Source: Knufia peltigerae | Taxonomy: Eukaryota > Ascomycota > Eurotiomycetes > Chaetothyriales > Trichomeriaceae | DNA length: 56,813 nt | NCBI GenBank assembly: GCA_030247855.1 | Contig: JAPDRN010000119.1 | Location: 1-56,813, forward strand | Direction: 5' to 3' | Shown here: piece after piece, positions 49,858 through 56,813 of the stretch | Layout of the letters: every line of letters begins with the position of its first letter | Position numbering within the stretch: position 1 is the first letter of the stretch | The notes under the pieces: model-generated | Databases searched by the model: none | What the model was told of the DNA's origin: nothing | What the model saw: only the letters and a program-made list of their open reading frames with translations | Made by a program: the position numbers and the translations under genes

Positions 49858-49920
49858 GTAGTGCCGGCCGCTGGCCGGCAACCCCGTCAAACCTGGATAC
49901 CCCGCAGCGGCCGGCACTAC
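49858..49920. repeat. SMAG-type inverted pair between convergent genes
   Basis: A GTAG-headed repeat with an 8-bp hairpin (TGCCGGCC/GGCCGGCA) at 49858-49880 is followed by an inverted partial copy ending in CTAC at 49904-49920. The two outer arms can also pair with each other. It fills the space between the kinase stop and the stop of the degenerate GGDEF-EAL-receiver gene, where it could act as a two-way terminator. Confidence 0.85.
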
Positions 49921-49932
49921 CCGTGTGCAGGA

Positions 49933-51708
49933 TCAGCGCAGGGGTGAACGATCCTCGCCGCCATCAGCCGGCTCCGGGGCAACCTGCCCACCGTTGCTGC
50001 GCCGCTGTTCCTCGTACGTGCGGAACGCCTGGTGGATGTGCTTGCGCAGCTCGTCGTCATTCCACGGCTTGGTCAGGAACCGGTAGATCGCACCGCGGTT
50101 GATCGCATCGGTCACCGTGTTCAGATCGGTATAGCCGGACAGCACCAGGCGGATCGTGTCCGGGTACAGCATCTTCACCCGGCCCAAAAACTCGGTGCCG
50201 CTCATGTCGCTCATGCGCTGGTCGGACAGGATCACCTGCACGTCGTTGATGGCCAGCAGATCGAACGCATCGCGCACGTTTCCTGCCGCCAGGATGCGGT
50301 AGCCATCGCGGCGGAACAGGCGTACCAGCGAGCGCAGCACGTTCTCCTCGTCGTCCAGCAGCAGCAGGGTGCGGTCCGGCCGGGTTTCGGCGAACGCTTC
50401 GGGACGCAGGTAGCGGCGGCGCAGGGTCATGCCGGCGGCATCGGCCGACATCGGTTCGCCGAACAGATAGCCCTGGAAAACGTCGCAGTCGTTGCGGCGC
50501 AGGAAGCCCAGCTGCGCCTGCGACTCCACGCCGTTGGCGATCACCGTCATGCCCAGCTGGTGGCCCATCGCAATGATCGCGCGGGCGATCGCCGCTTCAC
50601 GATTGCCGGCAGGCGCGCTCTTGATGAAGCTGCGGTCGATCTTCAGCTTGTCCACCGGGTAGCGCACCAGCGCACTCAGGCTGGAATCACCGGTGCCGAA
50701 GTTGTCCAGGCTCAGGCTGATGCCTTCGTTGCGCAGGTTGGCCAGTGTTTCGTGGACGAAGTTGACGTTGTTGGTCAGGGCGCTTTCGTTGATCTCCAGC
50801 GTCAGCATCTGCGCCGGCACGCCCGACGCCTGGATCACCCCCATCACTTCGGCAAAGAAGTTCGGTCGCAGCAGCTGCAGGGTGGATACATTCACCGCGA
50901 TGGTGAAGTCATCAAAGCCCTGGTCGCGCCACAGACGGGCCTGCTTCAACGCGCCTTCCAGCACCCACGTGCCGATCTGCACGATGATGCCCAGACGCTC
51001 GGCGGTGCGCATGAAGCGCTCCGGCACCAGCATGCCCAGGGTGGGCGACTGCCAGCGCAGCAACGCCTCCATGCCCACCACATGGCCATCGCGGGCGCTG
51101 ACCAGCGGCTGGTAACGCAGCTTCAGTTCGCCGTTGGGAATGGCATCGACGATCTGCCGCGCGATGATGCTCTCGCTGTGCGCGCTCGGCGGCGTGTCCA
51201 CCGCATGGATGCGCACCGCATTGCCGCCTTCGCGGGCTGCCTGGTACAGCGCGTCCTCGGCATGGTCGAGCAGGCGCGAGGCGCTGCTGGCGTGCTCCGG
51301 GCAGAGGCTCACTCCTAGCTTGCCGGTCATGAACAGCGTATAGGGCAGTACCGAAAGGGGCAGCTCCATCTGCTGGCGGATCTCTTCGGCGAAATCCTCG
51401 GCCAGCGGCAGGTCGGCGGCGCGCGGCACGGCGATCAGGAACTCATCGCTGCCATGCCGCCACAGCTTGCCGCGTCCGCGCAGATAGGACTGCAGACGCT
51501 GGGCGACCAGCACCAGTGCCTGATCACCGACCTCCGCGCTCATGTTTTCATTGACCGAGGCGAAGTGATCGATGTCCACATGCATCAGCATCAGCGCGGT
51601 TCCTCCGGAAGCGGCTTCGGCGACCATCGCCTGCAGCTCGGGGTTGCCGGCGCCGAGGCGATCAGGTGCATCATCGATGCTGACCGGGGGCAGGTTGGGG
51701 TTCCACAT
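49933..51708 (-). CDS. degenerate GGDEF-EAL protein with C-terminal receiver domain
   Basis: A soluble 591-residue protein of three domains. The GGDEF domain (about 20-170) has GSDEF at 86-90 and no RxxD inhibitory site. The EAL domain (about 180-430) keeps EALLRW (EAL at 214-216) but has DNFGTG at 335-340 in place of DDFGTG and Asn392 in place of the metal-binding Glu of AEGVE. The receiver domain (about 445-560) is intact, with Asp452-Asp453, Asp496 and Lys547, and resembles RpfG-type receivers (LVLSGYTDLNTVTDAIN). Phosphodiesterase activity is probably lost, so the protein may act as a phosphorylation-gated binder. From the ATG at 51708 it starts 4 bp after the kinase stop at 51713, in one transcript. 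Confidence 0.92.
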   Translation of the reverse strand: MWNPNLPPVSIDDAPDRLGAGNPELQAMVAEAASGGTALMLMHVDIDHFASVNENMSAEVGDQALVLVAQRLQSYLRGRGKLWRHGSDEFLIAVPRAADLPLAEDFAEEIRQQMELPLSVLPYTLFMTGKLGVSLCPEHASSASRLLDHAEDALYQAAREGGNAVRIHAVDTPPSAHSESIIARQIVDAIPNGELKLRYQPLVSARDGHVVGMEALLRWQSPTLGMLVPERFMRTAERLGIIVQIGTWVLEGALKQARLWRDQGFDDFTIAVNVSTLQLLRPNFFAEVMGVIQASGVPAQMLTLEINESALTNNVNFVHETLANLRNEGISLSLDNFGTGDSSLSALVRYPVDKLKIDRSFIKSAPAGNREAAIARAIIAMGHQLGMTVIANGVESQAQLGFLRRNDCDVFQGYLFGEPMSADAAGMTLRRRYLRPEAFAETRPDRTLLLLDDEENVLRSLVRLFRRDGYRILAAGNVRDAFDLLAINDVQVILSDQRMSDMSGTEFLGRVKMLYPDTIRLVLSGYTDLNTVTDAINRGAIYRFLTKPWNDDELRKHIHQAFRTYEEQRRSNGGQVAPEPADGGEDRSPLR

Positions 51709-51712
51709 GGGC

Positions 51713-53815
51713 TCAGTATTCCGCTGACTCGACGGCCGCTGTAGCGGCGGCCTGGTAAGGAAGGTGGACATCGACGAGGGTGCCGGCGCCATGCGCCGAC
51801 TCGATCCGCACATGGCCGCCCACGCTCTGCGCACGCTCGCGCATCACGATCAGGCCCAGGCCGCGCGGGCCATCCGGGTCGAACCCCTCGCCATCGTCAC
51901 GGATCATCAGGTGCAGCCCGCGCTGGTCGACGTCACGCAGCTGCAGCACCACCTGGCTGGCGCGCGCGTGGCGCAGTGCATTGGTCAGGCTTTCCTGGGC
52001 GATGCGGAAACAGGCCTGTTCAATGCTGTTGTCCGGACGCGTGGGCAGCGATTCGATCTCGGCCTGCAGCTCGACGGTGGACGAGCGGAACAGCACGCGC
52101 GCCTGCCAGCTCAATGCCGCTTCCAGGCCCAGCGCATCCAGCTGCGGCGGACGCAGCAGGGTGGATATGTCGCGCAGCTTGGCAACGGTGGTATCGGCCA
52201 GGCTGACGATCTGCGCCAGGTCCTCGCCGCGCCGTTGCGCATCGTCCTCGTCCTGCGCCGCATAGGCCGACAGCTTGATCGCGGTGATTGCCTGGCCGAT
52301 GTCATCGTGCAGGTCGCGCGAGATTGCACGGCGCTCGTCCTCCTGCAGCGAGAACAGGCGCCCGGCCATCGCCTGCAGTTCACGGTTGCTGGTCTCCAGC
52401 GCGCTGCGGGTCTGTTCGGATTCACTCAGATCGCGCACGATCAGCAGCTTGCAGTCGCGCCCGCCGTAGCGCACGTCACCTACTGCAATGCCAGCCTGGA
52501 AACTGCGGCCATCGGCGCGCTGCATGGCCACCACGCTGCTGTGGCCCGGGCTGTGCTGCGGCTGCCCAGCGCGCATCTGCGCGCGCATCCGGGCCAGATC
52601 GCCGCCTGCCACCAGCGCCGACAGCGGTTCGCCCAGCAGCGTGTGGCTGCCGTAGCCGAACAGGCCGGCCGCCCACGCATTGGCATACAGCACATGTTCG
52701 TCGGACAGGATCACCACGCCATCGGGCAACACCCGCACCAGCTCGCGGAACTGCTCCTCGCGTTCGCGCAGCAGCCGCCGCGACTGCTCGCGCTCGGTCA
52801 CGTCCTGCAGCGTGCCCAGTATCCGGTCACGGCCGGCCTCATCCACACCGCTGGCGGCGCGCAGGTGCACCATCAGCGCGCGGCCATCCATTGCCAGTAC
52901 CGGCAGCAGCACATCCACCTGCACCTGCTCGCCGGAGCACAGCCCGGCCAGCACCTGATCGGTCTGTGCGGCGGTGGCCGGGTCGGCTGCCACCAGCAGC
53001 TCGTCGAAACGGTGCCAGCGTCGCGCTTCGGGCGGGCGGCGACCCAGCAGGCGATAGACCTGGTTGGAGTAACGGCCCTGGCCCGTGGACGGGTCCAGTT
53101 CCCATGCGCCGATCCGCGCCAGTTCATGGGCTTCTTCCACGCGCGCCAGTGCCTGGTCGCGCCGCAGCTGGGCCAGGTCTTCGGCCGTGCGGTCGATGGC
53201 GATCAGCAGGCGCGCAGTGTGGCCGTCGTAGTCGATCGCGTTCGAACGCAGTTCCATCTGCCGCAGGCTGCCATCACGCAGCTGCAACTGCGCGCGCAGG
53301 ATGCACAGCTGCTCGGGCGCGCCGCGGATCTCCTCCAGCTTGGTCTGCAACGCCTGGTCCTGGCCAGGTGGCCAGAGCACGTCGATGGTCTGCGCCAGAA
53401 GCGCCCCGCGGTCCCAGCCGAAGGTGCTGCAGGCGGCCGGATTGGCATCGAGGATGGCCAGGCTGTCCAGGTCATACACCAGGATCGGGCCCGGGTTGCC
53501 CTCGAACATCTGCCGTAGGCGCAGCTCGGAAGCCTGCAGGCGGGCATGGGTGTGCAGCACGTGCTCGGCCAGCGGCCGCAGCAGCAGGTACAACAGGCCC
53601 GCGCTGGCCAGTGCGAAGAATGCTCCCTTCATGCTCTGCCACAGAGCCGCCTGCTGCGGGTCGGGCACCAGCGCCGTCACCGCGCCGTCGGTGGCGATCA
53701 TCCACGCCAGCGCCATCGCCAGGTAGCTCAGCACCACGCGCCGACGGTCGCGCCCCAGCGCCTGCGCCATCCGCGGGTCGGGAACAGGGGCGGTGCCGGT
53801 CGGTTCTACGGGCAT
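51713..53815 (-). CDS. multi-PAS NarX-class sensor histidine kinase
   Basis: A 700-residue membrane sensor. Two hydrophobic helices (about residues 28-49 and 62-80) enclose a short loop. Three PAS-type domains follow (about 98-215, 225-345 and 350-470). A HisKA_3 domain has His503 in SRDLHDDIGQAITAIKL, and an HATPase_c domain has NALRHA (N box), RDDGEGFD (G1) and GLGLIVMRERA (G2). This class normally pairs with NarL-type regulators, and none is adjacent. The cotranscribed neighbour instead offers a C-terminal receiver. The intergenic region ahead (53816-53958) is shared with the divergent PAS-GGDEF-EAL gene. Confidence 0.92.
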   Translation of the reverse strand: MPVEPTGTAPVPDPRMAQALGRDRRRVVLSYLAMALAWMIATDGAVTALVPDPQQAALWQSMKGAFFALASAGLLYLLLRPLAEHVLHTHARLQASELRLRQMFEGNPGPILVYDLDSLAILDANPAACSTFGWDRGALLAQTIDVLWPPGQDQALQTKLEEIRGAPEQLCILRAQLQLRDGSLRQMELRSNAIDYDGHTARLLIAIDRTAEDLAQLRRDQALARVEEAHELARIGAWELDPSTGQGRYSNQVYRLLGRRPPEARRWHRFDELLVAADPATAAQTDQVLAGLCSGEQVQVDVLLPVLAMDGRALMVHLRAASGVDEAGRDRILGTLQDVTEREQSRRLLREREEQFRELVRVLPDGVVILSDEHVLYANAWAAGLFGYGSHTLLGEPLSALVAGGDLARMRAQMRAGQPQHSPGHSSVVAMQRADGRSFQAGIAVGDVRYGGRDCKLLIVRDLSESEQTRSALETSNRELQAMAGRLFSLQEDERRAISRDLHDDIGQAITAIKLSAYAAQDEDDAQRRGEDLAQIVSLADTTVAKLRDISTLLRPPQLDALGLEAALSWQARVLFRSSTVELQAEIESLPTRPDNSIEQACFRIAQESLTNALRHARASQVVLQLRDVDQRGLHLMIRDDGEGFDPDGPRGLGLIVMRERAQSVGGHVRIESAHGAGTLVDVHLPYQAAATAAVESAEY

Positions 53816-53885
53816 GGACAGGGCAGGGAGGCGGGCAGGGAAGAGGGGTGCTGGCCATCTTACCGCGCAGGTGTGCCCTGGCCAC

Positions 53886-53912
53886 TCAATTATCCGCCGC
53901 AGGCGCCGTTAA
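53886..53912 (+). promoter_or_regulatory. sigma28-like promoter of the PAS-GGDEF-EAL gene
   Basis: The boxes are TCAATTAT, an 11-base spacer and GCCGTTAA. The second box has seven of eight consensus bases; the first is weaker, with five of eight. It ends 46 bp before the GTG start. Confidence 0.6.
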
Positions 53913-53958
53913 CCACTGCGTGCCCCGCTGTCGGGCGTTTCATCCGGAGCAAGATCGC

Positions 53959-56718
53959 GTGGACCAAGGGATCATCGCCAGCCTGCTGCAGCATCCGCTC
54001 GCCTCGGCGCTGGTCATCGTCGACCGTAGCGGGCGCCCGCTCGCGGCCAATCCGGCTGCGCGCGAGCATGGCCTGCCGGCTACGGTGGCCGCCTACGCGC
54101 CGATGCTGGAAGACCTGCGCCTGCTGGCCGCCGACGGTGGCATCGTCGCCTGCACGCTGCCGGGTGGCCCACGTGGCCACTACGATGGCCACCTGCGCGC
54201 CGTGCATGATGGCAGTGGCAATCTGCTCGCCTTCACCCTCAGCGTGCCCGAGCCGTTGCCGGTCGACGGCGGTGGCCGCTGGGAGCTTGCGCTGGACAGC
54301 GCCGGCCACAGCCTGTGGGACTGGGACATCCCCAGCGACCGGGTGGCTCGCACGCCCGCGCTGGGTGAGGAAACCGCCACCCAGATTCTGGCGCGCGTGC
54401 ACGCCGACGACATCACCCAGGTGCGTGCCGCGCTGGATGAACACCTGCAGGGTGGCAGTGAGCAGTACAGCGCCCAGTTCCGTTTCCGCCAGGCCGATGG
54501 TCAGTGGCGATGGGTGCTGGACCGCGGCCGGGTGGTGGCCCGTACCGCCGATGGCCAGCCGCTGCGCATGGTCGGCACCCATACCGACATCGAGCAGCAG
54601 AAGCAGCTGGAGGTCATGCTGCAGGAGCAACAGCTGCATCTGCGCGAAGCCCAGCGCATCGCCAGCATGGGCAGCTGGTCGTTCGATCCGCACAGCCGCC
54701 ACTTCTGGTGGTCGCCGGAGCTGCGCTCGCTGCTGGCGCTGCAGCAAGGCAGCATCCCGGGGCAGCGACGTTGGCTCAAGCAGCTGCACCCCCGCTCACG
54801 CGGGGCACTGCGTGCCGCCTGGCGGCGCCTGTGGCGTGATGGCCGGGCCGCCAACATCGAACTGGAACTGACCCGCGGCAACGAACCCTCCCAGCACCTG
54901 CGGCTGTGGATGCAACCGCTGCTGGACATGGACGGCCAGCCCAAGCGCTTGCTGGGGCAGGTACAGAACATCACCGAACAGCACCAGACCGATGCACTCA
55001 TCCGCTGGCGCACCGAACTGCTCAACCGCGTATCCGCGCTGGGCCGCATCGGCGGTTGCGAGATCGAAGTTGCCACGCGCAACATGCAATGGACCGAGGA
55101 GTGCTATCGCATCCATGGCCTGCGCAAGGAGCCGATCACCCTCGACCAGGCGCTCGCACTGTACGCCGAGGATTCGCGTGCGGCGTTCGAAGCTGCGTTG
55201 GGGCGGATTGCCGGGGGCGGCCTGCCCGAGCAGCTGGATCTGTGCTTCTACCGCCAATCCGGCCTGCGCGTATGGGTGCAGGTGCTGATCGAACTGGATC
55301 GTCGCGATGGCCTGCCGCCGCGCTTCGTGGTCCTGTTCCGTGACATCACCCGTGAGCGCGAAGCGAACGAACGCATCGAGCTGCTTGCGCACTACGATCT
55401 GCTGACCGGATTGCCCAACCGGGTGCTGCTGGGCGAGCAGACGTCCGAGGCCATCGAGGAAGCGCGCGATCGGGGCACCTCGCTGGCCATGCTGTTCATC
55501 GACCTGGACGGCTTCAAGAACATCAATGACAGCTTCGGCCATGCCACTGGTGACGCGCTGCTGAAGGCTGCTGCAACCCGGCTGCACCAGAACCTGCGCA
55601 ACAACGACCTGTTCGGCCGCTTCAGTGGCGACGAGTTCATCGTGGTGCTGCGCGACCTGGCCGAGCCGGAAGATGCCGGCCATGTAGCGCGCAAGCTGAT
55701 CAATTCGTTGGCCGAACCACTGCGCCGCGGCGATACCACCTTGAAGGTGGGCGCCAGCGTGGGCATCGCCATGCTCGGCGAGAGCCAGACCGACTTCGAT
55801 TCACTGCTGCGCGCAGCCGACGCGGCGATGTACGCGGCCAAGGAAGCCGGTCGCAACACCTATCAGTACTACAGCCAGGACGCACTGGCGCGGATCCAGA
55901 GGCGGCTGGAGATCGAGCATGGCCTGCATGGCGCCATCGAGCGCGACGAGTTCAGCCTGGCCTATCAGCCGCTGCTGCACGCCCATCACGGAGAGCCGCC
56001 GGCGATAGAAGCGCTGCTGCGCTGGCATCGTCCGGGGATCGGCTACTGCAGCCCTGCGGAGTTCATTCCGATCGCCGAGAAATGCGGTGAGATCGTCCGC
56101 ATCGGCGACTGGGTGTTGTCCGAAGCCTGTCGCCAGGCGGCAGCATGGGACCGTGCCGGCCTGCATTTCGAGCGCATTGCGGTAAACGTGTCGGCGGTGC
56201 AGCTGCGTGATCGCGGTTTCGCCGAGCGCGTGATCGAGATCTGCCACGCGCACGGCTGGCCGCCGCAGCGGCTGGAGCTGGAACTGACCGAGTCTGCCTT
56301 GATCCGTGACACCGACATCCTGCGCCACTGCTTCGATGTGCTTGAACGGCATGGCGTGCCGCTGGCGGTCGATGACTTCGGTACCGGCTTCTCCAACCTC
56401 AACTACCTCAACCGCTTCCCGGTCGGCCGCCTGAAGATCGATCGCAGTTTCGTGCAGGGCATGCTGCATGATTCCGGTACCGCCGAAGTCACCCAGGCCA
56501 TCGTGCACCTGGGCCACGCGCTGGGCATGAAGGTGGTGGCCGAGGGCGTGGAAACGCACCAGGAAGAAGACATGCTGCGCCGCCAGGGCTGCGACGAGAT
56601 CCAGGGCTACCTGTACTCGCGCCCGCTCAGCCCGCGCGACCTGGCGCAGTGGCTGCGCCAGCAGCACCTCGCGCCAGGTCGAACCGATGCGGCCAGCGAA
56701 GTGATGCTGGCGCGCTGA
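53959..56718 (+). CDS. PAS-GGDEF-EAL cyclic-di-GMP enzyme
   Basis: A soluble 919-residue protein with about four PAS-type repeats (first near 8-95, then about 110-225, 225-350 and 350-465), each of the later ones ending in a DITRE/NITEQ-like segment. The GGDEF domain has SGDEF at 556-560 with an RNND inhibitory site five residues before. The EAL domain has EALLRW (EAL at 684-686), DDFGTG and AEGVE all intact, so it is likely an active phosphodiesterase; cyclase activity is uncertain with Ser in the first Gly position. I start at the GTG at 53959, preceded by GGAG at 10 nt. The frame stays open far upstream, but that part is antisense to the kinase gene. Confidence 0.92.
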   Translation: MDQGIIASLLQHPLASALVIVDRSGRPLAANPAAREHGLPATVAAYAPMLEDLRLLAADGGIVACTLPGGPRGHYDGHLRAVHDGSGNLLAFTLSVPEPLPVDGGGRWELALDSAGHSLWDWDIPSDRVARTPALGEETATQILARVHADDITQVRAALDEHLQGGSEQYSAQFRFRQADGQWRWVLDRGRVVARTADGQPLRMVGTHTDIEQQKQLEVMLQEQQLHLREAQRIASMGSWSFDPHSRHFWWSPELRSLLALQQGSIPGQRRWLKQLHPRSRGALRAAWRRLWRDGRAANIELELTRGNEPSQHLRLWMQPLLDMDGQPKRLLGQVQNITEQHQTDALIRWRTELLNRVSALGRIGGCEIEVATRNMQWTEECYRIHGLRKEPITLDQALALYAEDSRAAFEAALGRIAGGGLPEQLDLCFYRQSGLRVWVQVLIELDRRDGLPPRFVVLFRDITREREANERIELLAHYDLLTGLPNRVLLGEQTSEAIEEARDRGTSLAMLFIDLDGFKNINDSFGHATGDALLKAAATRLHQNLRNNDLFGRFSGDEFIVVLRDLAEPEDAGHVARKLINSLAEPLRRGDTTLKVGASVGIAMLGESQTDFDSLLRAADAAMYAAKEAGRNTYQYYSQDALARIQRRLEIEHGLHGAIERDEFSLAYQPLLHAHHGEPPAIEALLRWHRPGIGYCSPAEFIPIAEKCGEIVRIGDWVLSEACRQAAAWDRAGLHFERIAVNVSAVQLRDRGFAERVIEICHAHGWPPQRLELELTESALIRDTDILRHCFDVLERHGVPLAVDDFGTGFSNLNYLNRFPVGRLKIDRSFVQGMLHDSGTAEVTQAIVHLGHALGMKVVAEGVETHQEEDMLRRQGCDEIQGYLYSRPLSPRDLAQWLRQQHLAPGRTDAASEVMLAR

Positions 56719-56742
56719 GGCGCCGCGACCCTGCTCTGGTGG

Positions 56743-56806
56743 GTGCCGACCGTTGGTCGGCACTGATGCCTGCACGCGCGATCATCCACGCATGGCGTGG
56801 ATCTAC
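56743..56806. repeat. two SMAG-like palindromes at the right edge
   Basis: GTGCCGACC/GGTCGGCAC with a GTT loop (56743-56763) and ATCCACGC/GCGTGGAT followed by CTAC (56784-56806). They start 24 bp past the PAS-GGDEF-EAL stop. The second is identical to the copy at 9255-9277. Confidence 0.8.
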
Positions 56807-56813
56807 TGACGCA

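Noticed and set aside
52288..53958. 557-codon upstream extension of the PAS-GGDEF-EAL frame
   Set aside because: It is antisense to the PAS kinase gene and rich in Arg, Pro and Ala. The GTG at 53959 with a ribosome site begins the real protein.
1..56813. CRISPR array, tRNA or rRNA genes
   Set aside because: I saw no regularly spaced direct repeats, no tRNA-like cloverleaf and no rRNA sequence on either strand.

Overview
The window is a high-GC flagellar and chemotaxis locus of the xanthomonad type, most likely from Stenotrophomonas (S. maltophilia complex). The protein set points there: a second RpoN beside FleQ, three tandem flagellins, a PilZ protein beside FliS/FliT, and a NarL-type regulator matching the Stenotrophomonas regulator FsnR. 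The intergenic GTAG-ended palindromes resemble the SMAG repeats of that genus. One 10-N assembly gap lies at 23289-23298.

Layout. Most genes are on the minus strand, so transcription runs from high to low coordinates. 48.2-45.5 kb: flgA-flgM-flgN (plus strand) diverges from cheV, followed by flgB-C-D-E-F, then flgG-H-I-J-K-L, which ends at a strong terminator at 35.2 kb. 34.9-31.2 kb: three flagellin genes separated by hairpins. 30.7-27.2 kb: fliD, then fliS, a fliT-like gene, a PilZ gene and fsnR. 26.9-23.6 kb: rpoN2, a single-domain response regulator and fleQ. 23.6-22.6 kb: a gene-free, repeat-rich stretch holding the gap. 22.6-11.6 kb: fliE-F-G-H-I-J-K and fliL-M-N-O-P-Q-R. 11.4-9.3 kb: an MHYT-GGDEF-EAL protein inserted between the export genes. 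9.2 kb to the left edge: flhB-flhA-flhF-fleN-fliA-cheY-cheZ-cheA, with cheA cut by the window. 48.6-56.7 kb: signalling genes, namely a soluble histidine kinase, a PAS-type NarX-class kinase cotranscribed with a degenerate GGDEF-EAL-receiver protein, and a divergent PAS-GGDEF-EAL protein.

Regulation read from the sequence. I found eight sites with the sigma54 -24/-12 layout (GG, ten bases, GC). They lie ahead of flhB, fliL, fliE, fliD, flgG, flgB and flgA, plus one perfect site on the plus strand between fliD and fliC with no known gene behind it. Five sigma28-like sites lie ahead of fliS, the first flagellin gene, cheV, flgM and the PAS-GGDEF-EAL gene. This fits a cascade in which RpoN2 and FleQ switch on hook-basal-body genes and FliA, held by FlgM, switches on filament and signalling genes.

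Most of the window is a conventional flagellar regulon. The parts most worth a second look are the orphan divergent sigma54 promoter, the kinase plus degenerate GGDEF-EAL-receiver pair, a possibly leaderless cheV message, the flagellin array with intergenic hairpins, and the repeat pair around the gap.
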